The notes under the pieces: generated by a model
Database searches by the model: none
What the model saw: only the letters and a program-made list of their open reading frames with translations
What the model was told of the DNA's origin: nothing
Part shown: piece by piece, positions 48,481-57,288 of the stretch
Layout: each line of letters starts with the position of its first letter
Position numbering within the stretch: position 1 is the stretch's first letter
From: Noviherbaspirillum sedimenti
GTDB taxonomy: Bacteria; Pseudomonadota; Gammaproteobacteria; Burkholderiales; Burkholderiaceae_D
Length of the DNA: 64,000 nucleotides
Direction: 5' to 3'
Assembly (NCBI RefSeq): GCF_003590835.1
Contig: NZ_QYUQ01000002.1
Span: 3,224,001-3,288,000, forward strand
Made by a program: the position numbers and the translations under genes

Positions 48481-49536
48481 ATGACCTCTAAATTCGAAAG
48501 AGTTGTTTCCGGATTCTTCTCCGAGGCGAAGACTGTGTGTGGCTCCGAAGGTCTTTACCAGTCTATCTTCTACCATCACGCCAGAAGCGAATTTCGACAG
48601 AACCAAATTCGTAGAGAAGAACCGGCTGAAGGCGGCAAAGTCGACTTCGTTCTCGAAGATGCCGACCGCGTCATCGCGGTTGAGCTAAAAGCAGGAGCGA
48701 ATGGTCACCGCAATTCTCTCGCGAACATGAAGGAAGTCGAAAGCAAAGGGAAAGGGCTCCAGCACGATCTCGCCAAGTTGCATAGTCTGCAACGAAGGTC
48801 GTCGAAGCCAGTTGAATCTTGGCTCGTGTGCGTTGATCTTGCTGCGCTGGGTATCGCGTTTTTCCGATCTGATCTTGAGAAATACTCCGGCCTTTCCAAC
48901 GATCAAGAAACAAGCTTTGCGTATCTCTCGCAGCTTGATGACGAATATCAAACATGGGTGGCAGGAAAGCGAACAGCGCGGAAGCTGGAGGCGCCTCAAC
49001 GCACACCGCAAGTCGACCCTTGGCAACTCATGGCAAGCAAAGCGCTTTGGAACGACTTCTTTGCTGAAGTGGCTCGTGATAGTGGGCCTGAGTGTTCCCA
49101 TGTAGATTTGTTCTACCACGCCCTCCGTCGCGCGGGTCTCCTCCACAGACAAGTGGCGTCTGAGGTTTTCTTCAACTGCACCCGCTACGGAACGCGCCAG
49201 TACTATATCCCCGATTTTGCAATCTTCGACGAAGGGTTTCCCGGCCATTTCCAGCTTTACGGAAATAATCGGCGCACTGTCGAAAACGACCAATACAAGT
49301 TACCTGCATTGCTATCCGTACTGGAATTCAAAGGAGGCGAATCCTTCAGAGCCAAGTCAATTTCGAAGCGCAAGGAGGAAATCGTTTCGGATGTGGAGAA
49401 GCTTGCACAACAGATCAAACCGCGCATCGAGGCTGCGCCTTCATTCCTAGACCGAGCCAAGACTATTGCCAGCCCCAAGTACACAATGGTGGTAACTGAC
49501 AGCGACCCTCGCCTACAACCGTGCATTGAAGCGTGA
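48481..49536 (+). CDS. Cassette-borne protein with two PD-(D/E)XK nuclease-like motifs
   Basis: The 351-residue protein starts at ATG 48481 (MTSKFERVVSGFFSEAKTV). It contains two similar nuclease-like blocks. The first has KVDFVL with Asp55 and AVELKAG with Glu68/Lys70; the second has YIPDFAIFD with Asp245 and SVLEFKGGE with Glu282/Lys284. Both are preceded by a helix of the type SIFYHHARSEF or DLFYHALRRAG. This suggests an internally duplicated PD-(D/E)XK fold, perhaps a restriction-like or defence nuclease. No known family is assigned. Confidence 0.72.
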   Translation: MTSKFERVVSGFFSEAKTVCGSEGLYQSIFYHHARSEFRQNQIRREEPAEGGKVDFVLEDADRVIAVELKAGANGHRNSLANMKEVESKGKGLQHDLAKLHSLQRRSSKPVESWLVCVDLAALGIAFFRSDLEKYSGLSNDQETSFAYLSQLDDEYQTWVAGKRTARKLEAPQRTPQVDPWQLMASKALWNDFFAEVARDSGPECSHVDLFYHALRRAGLLHRQVASEVFFNCTRYGTRQYYIPDFAIFDEGFPGHFQLYGNNRRTVENDQYKLPALLSVLEFKGGESFRAKSISKRKEEIVSDVEKLAQQIKPRIEAAPSFLDRAKTIASPKYTMVVTDSDPRLQPCIEA

Positions 49537-49580
49537 GAGCAAAGCACAAGGGCATCGCGGACATCAGGTGGCCCGGTGAT

Positions 49581-49650
49581 GCATAACCCTGCGGGTCCAC
49601 CGGACGCTGCGCGATAAAGCCGCGCAGCGACGGTGACTTCCACGTTAGAT
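49581..49650 (+). repeat. attC: attC site 1
   Basis: The site runs from the R'' core GCATAAC to the R' core GTTAGAT and has a central hairpin GCTGCGCG/CGCGCAGC. The R'' core is the exact complement of the first bases of its own cassette (GTTATGC at 48453), as required for a cassette that once circularised. Confidence 0.8.
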
Positions 49651-49674
49651 TCCCAATACACACTGGATTAAATT

Positions 49675-50280
49675 ATGGATTTTCGAGAGCACCTTCAGCG
49701 ACAACTTGGCTTTCTTGAAAGATCGTGCGAAAGCTACGATGCCGGATATCGCGACGAAGCCATTCGGATTGCCACGATCATCCGAGTCCTTATCCACAAC
49801 ACCAAAGCGTCCACTTCATTACTGCAGCACTTGAATGCGACGACGATTAACCTGTTTTCTACTACCTCGGAACCATCTCCTCAAACGCTTTTCTTCGTCG
49901 GCCTTGGAATGATGCGCATGAGTTCCGACGGCAAGAACGACTACTTCCCGCAACTCGGCGACGGACCTCCGATTAGTACGTTTGTGCCGGTACCGAAGTG
50001 GTGGGAGCAAGTCGTGATGGTTTTTGGGGGCCACAGGATCTCGAGAAGAGACATCGTCCTTGCTGCCGCGAATAAAGACGGTGGAGCGCACGTGGATTTG
50101 AAACTGACGCCCCAGTATGAAGCGTTGGCGCAGGACGGTTCTGTCGGCGCATTCATTTACGAAACTCAAGGCAAGATGAACGAAGCCCCTATCGAAGATG
50201 CACACCTGGTATCCCTTCGTCAGCTCGGATATGAGGTACTCCATTCACCGGAGCTTCAAGCTCTTGCGAAGGGAATCTAA
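49675..50280 (+). CDS. Cassette-borne hypothetical protein
   Basis: The 201-residue soluble protein begins MDFREHLQRQLGFLERSCES. Its helical N-terminus (GYRDEAIRIATIIRVLIHNT) is followed by a mixed domain (PVPKWWEQVVMVFGGHRISRR). The stop codon lies inside the R'' core of attC 2, typical for cassette genes. Function unknown. Confidence 0.72.
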   Translation: MDFREHLQRQLGFLERSCESYDAGYRDEAIRIATIIRVLIHNTKASTSLLQHLNATTINLFSTTSEPSPQTLFFVGLGMMRMSSDGKNDYFPQLGDGPPISTFVPVPKWWEQVVMVFGGHRISRRDIVLAAANKDGGAHVDLKLTPQYEALAQDGSVGAFIYETQGKMNEAPIEDAHLVSLRQLGYEVLHSPELQALAKGI

Positions 50281-50416
50281 CATGAAATTCGAGACGGACG
50301 CATGGCAAGCGCTGCTTGCACGCGCCGCTCAATTAATGACATGGACTCCCTCCACCTCTGAAGCTGGATAGACTGAGAAGCGAGCGGGACAAGGGCACCG
50401 CATCTTTTCTGGGGGC

Positions 50417-51436
50417 ATGGAAATGGCTATCGTGCGAATCGGTCTGGATATTGCAAAGCTGGTGTTTCAGGTACATGGCGTCGACGAACACGGCAAGACA
50501 AAGATCAGGAAAACGCTGTCCCGTGGAGACCTGCTCGAGTTCTTTGCCAAATTGCCGCCCTGTCTTGTGGGCATCGAAGCTTGTGGCGGTGCGCATTACT
50601 GGGCGCGCGAGTTGGGCAGGCTCGGGCATGACGCCCGGTTGATGGCATCGCAATTCGTCATTCCCTACCGCAAGAGCGGGAAGAATGACGCCAACGATGC
50701 CGAAGCGATTTGCGAAGCGGTGGGCAGGCCGAACATGCGATTTGTTCCGGTCAAGAGTGAAGAGGCGCAGGCAATCCTGACGATGCATCGCGCCCGGGAT
50801 TTGCTGGTATCGGAACGAATTGCGCTGTCCAACCAGATTGGCGGCCTACTGGGTGAATTCGGGATTGCGGTGACGCGAGGCATGGCGCGGCTGCGGCGGG
50901 TCATGATGGAAATCCAGACGGGGGCACGCACCTTGCCGTTACTGGCAAAGGAGACGATCTGCGAGCTGTACGAGCGCATGCAGCAACTGGAAGCCAAGGC
51001 CCAGGAATACGAACGCAAGATCAGTGCGATGGCCAAGCAAAGCGAAGCGGCCAAGCGGTTGATGGCCATTGAAGGCGTGGGGCCGATCACGGCAACTGCC
51101 ATTGTGGCCAGTGTCGGGGATGCCCGGTTGTTTCGCAATGGACGGGAATTTGCCGCCTGGCTGGGGTTGACGCCACGCCAGCATTCCAGTGGTGGCAAGA
51201 GCCGGCTGGGTGGCATCAGCAAGCGCGGGGATGTGCGGCTTCGAACGCTGCTCATTCACCGCACGCGCAGCGTGATGCGGTCAGCAGGCGGGAAGTCCGA
51301 TCGCAAGAGCCAGTGGGCGGTCGAGTTGCAAAAGCGGTCTTGCAGCAATGTGGCGGCAGTGGCGTTGGCGGCCAAGCATGCCAGGATCATGTGGGCAATG
51401 CTGGCCAAAGGAACGGCATACAGGACGGCGGCCTGA
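50417..51436 (+). CDS. IS110-family DEDD transposase/recombinase
   Basis: The 339-residue protein has the N-terminal DEDD residues in VRIGLDIAKLVFQVH, GIEACGGAHYWARE and GKNDANDAEAI. The C-terminal Tnp20 domain has GPITATAIVASVGD and the conserved serine segment PRQHSSGGKSRLGG. It is full length. An earlier frame start is possible; ATG 50417 is used. Confidence 0.93.
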   Translation: MEMAIVRIGLDIAKLVFQVHGVDEHGKTKIRKTLSRGDLLEFFAKLPPCLVGIEACGGAHYWARELGRLGHDARLMASQFVIPYRKSGKNDANDAEAICEAVGRPNMRFVPVKSEEAQAILTMHRARDLLVSERIALSNQIGGLLGEFGIAVTRGMARLRRVMMEIQTGARTLPLLAKETICELYERMQQLEAKAQEYERKISAMAKQSEAAKRLMAIEGVGPITATAIVASVGDARLFRNGREFAAWLGLTPRQHSSGGKSRLGGISKRGDVRLRTLLIHRTRSVMRSAGGKSDRKSQWAVELQKRSCSNVAAVALAAKHARIMWAMLAKGTAYRTAA

Positions 51437-51694
51437 CAGAAATCGGGCGCTGAAGATTAACCAAACGGAGGTTCCCGCCGACGATTGCGAGCAAGACGGA
51501 TTGATGAAGAAATGGGTCGAACTCACGCAGACAAGAGCCTGATAACGCCGCTGGCCGAAGCAAAGGCCGCTTAGCTAATGAAGCAGTCTGCGAGCGAATG
51601 TCATCAGGGCCGGTGCCGACGGGTGCCATAGTAGGCCGGATAGATTTGTGCAGTCGATTTCAGTTCAACACCAATACGGAATGTCTTGCAAAAC
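51437..51694 (+). ncRNA. Likely bridge RNA region of the IS1111-group element
   Basis: About 260 non-coding bases lie between the transposase stop and the right repeat. In IS1111-group elements the bridge RNA that selects target and donor DNA is encoded in this right-hand segment. The RNA boundaries and loops were not determined here. Confidence 0.45.
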
Positions 51695-51745
51695 GGAGGG
51701 AGTCCATAGATTAGCGTGGCGTTATGCATAAAAGGTTAGAACATC

Positions 51746-52369
51746 GTGGACACTGAATTCCAGAAACAAAGAAGAAACCTTTTAGGTGTCTCACTGGGCC
51801 TCGTTGTCTTTGAGTTTTCAGGCGGAAAAGCAGAATCTATTTCATTTCTCGGCGGCGGCATTAAGCTAACTGACGGGCAAGCGATCATCACTCTCGCTTA
51901 CATCTCGCTAGCGTATTTGCTCTGGAGGTATTGGCTATACGCCAGGCCATTACATGAAAAATTTCAGAACGAGGTCAAAGAGCGGATCAACAACTCGACT
52001 TCATATCGAGGTCTAATTACTCCGCTGGTAGAAAATTTTAAGAATGAGGCTGGAGTAGCTTACAAAGATGGTTGGAATGCCTACCATGGTATTGAAACCA
52101 AGGAGAAGTACATTCCAATTCCGGTCAATACATTAATTGAGAAAAATCTGTTCAGCCGCAAATTACTTATTAGCGTAGAAAATTCTCAAGGTGAATTTCA
52201 TCCCGAAAAAGAAATACACAATATCTCTTACGCCAAATACGAGCTCATCACTCTAAAAGCATGGTTATCTTCCATGATGGGAGACAAGTCATTTTCTGAC
52301 CTGTATGTTCCCTATACACTTAGCTTCCTGGCTATCGCATCAGCCGTATTTCGAGAATTTTATGCATAA
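51746..52369 (+). CDS. Cassette-borne membrane protein
   Basis: The 207-residue protein starts with GTG at 51746 and has a hydrophobic segment (AIITLAYISLAYLLWRYWLYA, about residues 46-66) plus a C-terminal hydrophobic stretch (TLSFLAIASAVF). The middle is polar. The stop codon lies inside the attC 3 core. Its lower GC content suggests a different origin from the flanking genes. Function unknown. Confidence 0.7.
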   Translation: MDTEFQKQRRNLLGVSLGLVVFEFSGGKAESISFLGGGIKLTDGQAIITLAYISLAYLLWRYWLYARPLHEKFQNEVKERINNSTSYRGLITPLVENFKNEAGVAYKDGWNAYHGIETKEKYIPIPVNTLIEKNLFSRKLLISVENSQGEFHPEKEIHNISYAKYELITLKAWLSSMMGDKSFSDLYVPYTLSFLAIASAVFREFYA

Positions 52370-52449
52370 CAATTCGCTGAACCAGAACACGCAACATAAA
52401 GCTGCCGCTTCGCGGCACGTGTTGCGCGCCTGTTAGCGCGGCGTTCGAT
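52364..52449 (+). repeat. attC: attC site 3
   Basis: The site runs from R'' GCATAAC (52364-52370) to R' GTTCGAT (52443-52449), with a central hairpin GTGCCGCG-type stem (GCTGCCGCTTCGCGGCAC). The R'' core is the exact complement of the start of cassette 3 (GTTATGC at 51721). The R' core deviates from GTTRRRY, which may mark the end of the array. Confidence 0.82.
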
Positions 52450-52525
52450 CTGAATGTCCTCGGCAAGAAGCCTCTGTCAGTAGCCCAACTTCTACCTGAA
52501 TGCCATAAGAAAAATAGGGAGAACT

Positions 52526-52885
52526 ATGCGTGCATGTGCAATGTCGCCACGCGACAGAAAATCACAAGTAAAAGCCGTCGGAAATGATCTGGTCAAACAT
52601 TACGGTAAGAAGCGTTTTTATACCGTCCAACAGGTAAAGGATGCGAATCGCCGAAATGACATTGGCATTGATGCAGGCTGTTGGTCACATGCGGCATTCA
52701 ATAGTCATTCAGACTTCGACGCCTATCATGAATCCATTGGAGAGAAGTGTGATTACGCTGCGATGAAAAGTGAAATGCTTGGGTCGGTAAGTAATGCTTC
52801 AGACGCATCGTGGTTCGATATTGATCTTTCCTGGCTTGAGTTTCCTGACATGGACTGGTCCATCTTTGATTTTGTGGACTTTTGA
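52526..52885 (+). CDS. Hypothetical protein, DUF6559-like
   Basis: The 119-residue soluble protein has a basic N-terminus (KSQVKAVGNDLVKHYGKKRF) and a Trp/Asp-rich C-terminus (FPDMDWSIFDFVDF). The middle contains CWSHAAFNSHSDFDAYHE. It is not followed by an attC core, so it is probably not a cassette. The family label is tentative; no function is assigned. Confidence 0.68.
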   Translation: MRACAMSPRDRKSQVKAVGNDLVKHYGKKRFYTVQQVKDANRRNDIGIDAGCWSHAAFNSHSDFDAYHESIGEKCDYAAMKSEMLGSVSNASDASWFDIDLSWLEFPDMDWSIFDFVDF

Positions 52886-52898
52886 CGTAAGAATCTGC

Positions 52899-53285
52899 AT
52901 GCTGAAAATATCAACACCAGTGAAAAGGCTACTCCCTGACTTTGAGCATCGCGCTCAGCCAGTAATTTCTCCGCACCAGTTCATTATTCGACTGGCCCAC
53001 AGCGGGGTCATCGCACTCGCACTCATCGTCGTTTCACTTTTCACCGGGATGGTCGGCTACCGCATTTTTGAGGGTCTGAGCTGGATTGATGCATTTCTGA
53101 ACGCATCAATGCTCCTGGGCGGAATGGGCCCCGTGAATACACCGGTCACCTTTGGCGGCAAACTCTTTGCGGGCCTGTATGCACTTTACTGCGGCCTGGC
53201 GGTGATCCTCGTTGCCGGCATCATTCTCGCGCCGGTCGCACATCGCATCCTCCACAGGTTTCACATGGAGGGCCGCAATCAATGA
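52899..53285 (+). CDS. Small two- or three-helix membrane protein
   Basis: The 128-residue protein has hydrophobic helices VIALALIVVSLFTGMVGY and LFAGLYALYCGLAVILVAG, separated by WIDAFLNASMLLGGMGPVNTP. The helix-loop-helix layout resembles simple ion-channel proteins, but no selectivity filter is evident. The start at ATG 52899 is preferred over a longer frame. It converges on def. Confidence 0.68.
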   Translation: MLKISTPVKRLLPDFEHRAQPVISPHQFIIRLAHSGVIALALIVVSLFTGMVGYRIFEGLSWIDAFLNASMLLGGMGPVNTPVTFGGKLFAGLYALYCGLAVILVAGIILAPVAHRILHRFHMEGRNQ

Positions 53286-53312
53286 ATGCCAGTCGGACAG
53301 GCAAGAAGAACG

Positions 53313-53849
53313 TCAATACACGCCGACAGATTTCTGCCGGCTGCGCTGCATTTCCTTTTCTTCCTTCAGCAGCTTGGTCTTGATGCGGTTGCGCTTCAGC
53401 GGCGACAGGTATTCGACGAAGACCTTGCCCTTCAAATGGTCGATCTCGTGCTGCACGCAGACCGCCAGCAAATCGTCGGCTTCGATCTCGAAAGGCTTGC
53501 CCTCAAGATCCAGCGCCTTCACCCGCACCTGCGCGGGACGTTCGACGCCATCGTAAATGCCGGGCACCGACAGGCAGCCTTCGTCATAGACGCGCTTTTC
53601 TGCGCTGGACCAGACGATTTGCGGATTGATGAACACTTGTAGCGCATTTTGCGTTTCCGAGGTGTCGATGACGACGATCTGTTCGTGCACATCGATCTGG
53701 GTCGCGGCCAGGCCGACGCCGGGCGCGTCGTACATGGTCGCAGCCATGTCGGCCACCAGCTGCTTCAGGCGTGCGTCGAAAACCGTGACGGGCCGGGCGA
53801 TTTTGTGCAGGCGCGGATCGGGATACCGCAGAATATTTAATAATGACAT
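53313..53849 (-). CDS. def: Peptide deformylase
   Basis: Def removes the formyl group from nascent proteins. The 178-residue metalloenzyme has all three motifs: [17 protein letters not shown] and QHEIDHLKG (metal-binding Cys and two His). The start at ATG 53849 ([15 protein letters not shown]) matches the family. It is divergent from the LysM gene. Confidence 0.96.
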   Translation of the reverse strand: MSLLNILRYPDPRLHKIARPVTVFDARLKQLVADMAATMYDAPGVGLAATQIDVHEQIVVIDTSETQNALQVFINPQIVWSSAEKRVYDEGCLSVPGIYDGVERPAQVRVKALDLEGKPFEIEADDLLAVCVQHEIDHLKGKVFVEYLSPLKRNRIKTKLLKEEKEMQRSRQKSVGVY

Positions 53850-54035
53850 ACGACTTTTGCGCAACAATTCGGCGAGTTAGGGGTGTAGTTTCTCTTGCTA
53901 GTTCAATGATTTATGTGCAGAATTTGATTCAAATTGACAACTGTTGCCACGTATCATGTATCGATATGTTGGCACCCTGCTGTGGCTGCGCATTGCCAAT
54001 GACCGAAAAATCTGGCCACATTCATCGGATAAACC

Positions 54036-55109
54036 ATGAAAAATTTTAGCACAGCCGTCGTTTCTCTCGTTTTTGCAACGGCTTGCGCCGCGCTGGTTTC
54101 GCCTGCTGCAGTTGCGGCCGCCAAATGCGAATTCAAGCCCGACGCGCCGGATTCGCACAAGGTCGTGCGCGGCGATACGCTGTGGGATATCTCCGGGAAA
54201 TTTCTGCAACATCCGTGGTGCTGGCCGCAAGTCTGGGGCCTGAACCGTGACCAGATCAAGAATCCGCACTGGATCTATCCTGGACAGATCGTTTATTTCG
54301 ACCGTACCACCGGCCGCCTGAGCCTGGGCAAACCGGTTGGCGCCGGCGGTACTGGCGGCACGGTGCGGCTGTCGCCGCAAGTGCGTGTCGAAGGCATGGG
54401 CCAGGACGCGGTGCCGGCAATTCCTTCGGGCGCGATCGAGCCCTTCCTGTCGCAGCCGCTGATCGTCACGGCGGAACAATTGCAAGGCACGCCGCGCATC
54501 GTCGCCAGCCAGGAAGGCCGCGTCAGTCTCGCCAAGAATGACCGGGCGTATGTCAGCGGTGACTTGAAAGGCGGAACCTCGTTCCAGGCTTTCCGCCCGG
54601 GCAAGCCGCTGCTCGATCCTGATACCAAGCAAGTGATCGGCTATGAAGCCGCTTATCTTGGCACGCTGAAACTGACCCGCGCCGCCAAGGAGGCCAATGA
54701 GGCGCATTCCTTCATGGTAGTCAGCTCGAAGGAAGAGATGGGCGTGGGCGACCGCCTGCTGCCGGTGCCGCCAACGCCCATGCTCAATTACGTACCGCAC
54801 GCGCCCGAGCAGCAAGTGGCCGCGCGCATCGTCTCGGTCTATGGCGGCGTCACCCACGCCGGCCAGAACCAGATCGTCTCGATCAACCGCGGCGCCAAGG
54901 ATGGCGTCGATCTGGGCACCGTGCTGGAGCTGTACCGCCATGGCGGCCTGATCCGGGATCGTACCGATACCAAGGAAATGATCAAGCTGCCGGATGAAAA
55001 ATACGGCGCGCTGTTCGTCTTCCGTATATTCGACAACATCTCATACGCGCTGATCATGCACGTGGCCGACACCGTGCAGGTCGGCGACGTCGCCAGGTCA
55101 CCCGAATAA
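54036..55109 (+). CDS. LysM-domain exported protein
   Basis: The 357-residue protein has a signal peptide (ending VAAAK) and one LysM peptidoglycan-binding domain near residues 40-90 (HKVVRGDTLWDISGKFLQHP, IYPGQIVYF). A long C-terminal region follows. It commonly lies next to dprA in Betaproteobacteria. Confidence 0.9.
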   Translation: MKNFSTAVVSLVFATACAALVSPAAVAAAKCEFKPDAPDSHKVVRGDTLWDISGKFLQHPWCWPQVWGLNRDQIKNPHWIYPGQIVYFDRTTGRLSLGKPVGAGGTGGTVRLSPQVRVEGMGQDAVPAIPSGAIEPFLSQPLIVTAEQLQGTPRIVASQEGRVSLAKNDRAYVSGDLKGGTSFQAFRPGKPLLDPDTKQVIGYEAAYLGTLKLTRAAKEANEAHSFMVVSSKEEMGVGDRLLPVPPTPMLNYVPHAPEQQVAARIVSVYGGVTHAGQNQIVSINRGAKDGVDLGTVLELYRHGGLIRDRTDTKEMIKLPDEKYGALFVFRIFDNISYALIMHVADTVQVGDVARSPE

Positions 55110-55117
55110 GCCGGCAG

Positions 55118-56260
55118 GTGGCCGGCACGCTCGGTCAGGCGCCTGCGGACGCCGATCAGCTGGCGCACTGGCTGCGGCTGGAAGCGGTGCGCGGGGTCGG
55201 CCCGGAAACCGCGCGCAAGCTGCTGCGCCGCTTCGGCTTGCCAGCCAATGTTTTTAGTGCCGATTTCAATGCCTTGCGCGAACTGGTTTCCGAACGCATC
55301 GTGCAAGCGCTGGCGGCGTCGCCCGATGCCGCATTGTGCGCCCGGATCGAACGCGCGCTGCAATGGGCGGGCGAACCCGGCAACCACATCCTCACCCTGG
55401 CCGATGCCGATTACCCGGCGAACCTTCTACACACCGCCGATCCGCCCCTGCTGCTGTATGTCAAAGGCCGCATCGAACTGTTGTCGCGCCCGGCGCTGGC
55501 GGTGGTCGGCAGCCGCAATGCGACGGCACAAGGCATTGTTAATGCTGAAAAATTTGCCGAAGCCCTGAGCCTGGCCGGATGGACCATCGTCTCGGGCCTG
55601 GCGCTGGGCATCGATACCGCCGCGCACCAAGGCGCGCTGCGCCATGCGGTCGATGGACAAGGTGCGGGCGGCGCCACCGTCGCTGTAATTGGCACCGGCG
55701 CCGATATTGTCTACCCGACCCGCAACCGCGCGCTCGCGCACCAGATCGCCCAAGCCGGCTGTATTGTCAGCGAATATCCGCTCGGCACAGCCGCCCTTTC
55801 CGCTAACTTCCCGCGCCGTAACCGCATCATCAGCGGCTTGTCGCGCGGCGTGCTGGTGATCGAAGCGGCTGCCGAATCGGGCTCGCTCATCACGGCGCGC
55901 ATGGCTGCCGAACAGGGCCGCGACGTTTTCGCCATTCCTGGCTCCATTCATTCGCCGCTGGCCAAGGGCTGCCACCAGTTGATCAAGCAGGGCGCCAAGC
56001 TGGTCGAATCGGCGCAGGACATACTGGAGGAATACGGCCAGGAGAGGTCTGGCGCCGTCCTTGCGCCGGCAGACGCTATTGCCGCCGCGCCGCCGCCTGA
56101 TCCGTTGCTGGACTTGCTCGGTTTCGACCCGGTCGATGTTGAAACCCTGGCACAGCGCACCGGCCAGGACATCGCCAGCCTGCATGCAAAATTGCTCACG
56201 CTGGAGTTGCAAGGCCGCCTGGAACGTCTGCCCGGCGAAATCTACCGCCGCTTGCAGTAG
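55118..56260 (+). CDS. dprA: DNA-processing protein DprA
   Basis: DprA loads RecA on single-stranded DNA during natural transformation. The 380-residue protein has the Rossmann-like core VVGSRNATAQG, SGLALGIDTAAHQGAL and NRIISGLSRGVLVIEAA. A C-terminal winged-helix domain follows. It starts with GTG at 55118, nine bases after the LysM gene. Confidence 0.94.
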   Translation: MAGTLGQAPADADQLAHWLRLEAVRGVGPETARKLLRRFGLPANVFSADFNALRELVSERIVQALAASPDAALCARIERALQWAGEPGNHILTLADADYPANLLHTADPPLLLYVKGRIELLSRPALAVVGSRNATAQGIVNAEKFAEALSLAGWTIVSGLALGIDTAAHQGALRHAVDGQGAGGATVAVIGTGADIVYPTRNRALAHQIAQAGCIVSEYPLGTAALSANFPRRNRIISGLSRGVLVIEAAAESGSLITARMAAEQGRDVFAIPGSIHSPLAKGCHQLIKQGAKLVESAQDILEEYGQERSGAVLAPADAIAAAPPPDPLLDLLGFDPVDVETLAQRTGQDIASLHAKLLTLELQGRLERLPGEIYRRLQ

Positions 56261-56504
56261 CGAACTTTTTCCTCAGGGCACAGTCTTTTATAGAGTACGC
56301 GTGCCGTATTTTTGTGCAATTTGCACGGCATTCACCTTCCGTAATCAGCTGTCATCGCATGCATGACCAGTAGTGTTCATCCTCGTATAAAATTATCCAT
56401 GCGGTATTATTGCTTCATGTCAGTGTCAACAATGCGCAACTGATGAATCCGGCATGCTGCGTCTAGCGCTTGTCACTCCGCAATCTTAAGGCTACATTAG
56501 AATC

Positions 56505-56981
56505 ATGTTCGACGTCCTTGTTTACCTCTACGAAACCTACTATCGTCCCGACGCCTGCCCGGACCCGGAGGCCTTGGTCAAGAAGCTGTCGGCAGTGGGA
56601 TTTGAAAACGATGAAATCAGCAAGGCGCTGGGTTGGCTGACCGATCTTGACAAGGCGACCACCGATTTTTCCGATCGTTATCCGGAACAGACCAAATTTT
56701 CGGGGGGCATGCGTTTTTATGCGCCGCAAGAGCTCGAAGTGCTCGGCACTGCGGCGGTCGGCTTCATTCAATTCCTCGAGTCTGCCAAGCTGCTCGACCC
56801 GATCCAGCGCGAAATCGTCATTGAACGCGCGCTTGCTGCCAGTGACCGCAGGCTTTCGCTCGACAAGCTCAAGGTCATTGTACTGATGGTGTTGTGGAGC
56901 CAGGGCAAGGAACCGGATGGCTTGATGTTCGACGAACTGTTCTGGGACAACGAAAATACCGAAGCCCGGCTATTGCACTAA
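56505..56981 (+). CDS. smg: Smg family protein (DUF494)
   Basis: The 158-residue protein matches the Smg/DUF494 family ([20 protein letters not shown], ending LLH). Its role is not well defined. It lies between dprA and topB, its usual place. Confidence 0.93.
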   Translation: MFDVLVYLYETYYRPDACPDPEALVKKLSAVGFENDEISKALGWLTDLDKATTDFSDRYPEQTKFSGGMRFYAPQELEVLGTAAVGFIQFLESAKLLDPIQREIVIERALAASDRRLSLDKLKVIVLMVLWSQGKEPDGLMFDELFWDNENTEARLLH

Positions 56982-57288
56982 GCATCGGCATTCACCGCCT
57001 GGTCTTCGCCCACGTCCTTCCAGCCGGCACGCTCGTGCCGGCTTCTGCCTTACCATTTTCATAATTTTCCGGGCCGGGCCGGGTGCTTCTTCTGCACGCG
57101 GCTTGCGGATTGTGGCGGAACGCGCTTATCATTGGCCGCAAATTGCCAATTTGTCAGAGGCTTGACGACGAGCCCTGGCCGCAACGCGAGTCTGTTTCCA
57201 TTCATGAAAGCAGCACAGCCCCAGCCAGGTCCGTTTGTCCACAGCGGCGGACAAAGCGTCGCACCGCCCACCACACGAGAATGGATTT
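56982..57288. other. Intergenic region between smg and topB with a hairpin
   Basis: The region holds a hairpin with 10-base arms AGCCGGCACG and CGTGCCGGCT at 57022-57043, a likely terminator for smg. Nothing else is recognised before the topB start. Confidence 0.5.

Larger units (their letters stand above)
50341..51707 (+). mobile_element. IS110-family element, IS1111 group, in an attC site
   Basis: Perfect 13-base inverted repeats ATGGACTCCCTCC (50341-50353) and GGAGGGAGTCCAT (51695-51707) bound the element. In the IS1111 group these repeats are subterminal, so a few outer bases may also belong to it. Members of this group are known to target attC sites. The transposase at 50417 is intact. 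Confidence 0.85.
50275..51727 (+). repeat. attC: attC site 2, split by an IS1111-group element
   Basis: The left part starts with R'' ATCTAAC (50275-50281), the exact complement of the start of cassette 2 (GTTAGAT at 49644). It continues to about 50340. The right part, TTAGCGTGGC plus R' GTTATGC (51711-51727), resumes after the insertion. Without the IS the site would be about 85 bases, a normal attC size. Confidence 0.75.

Noticed and set aside
49790..49798. Single perfect DnaA box inside the second cassette gene
   Set aside because: It is isolated, lies in coding sequence and has no AT-rich region or other boxes beside it, so it is probably chance.
52443..53285. A fourth integron cassette carrying the genes at 52526 and 52899
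   Set aside because: No ATCGAAC core complementary to the GTTCGAT start was found downstream, so these genes are taken as resident.
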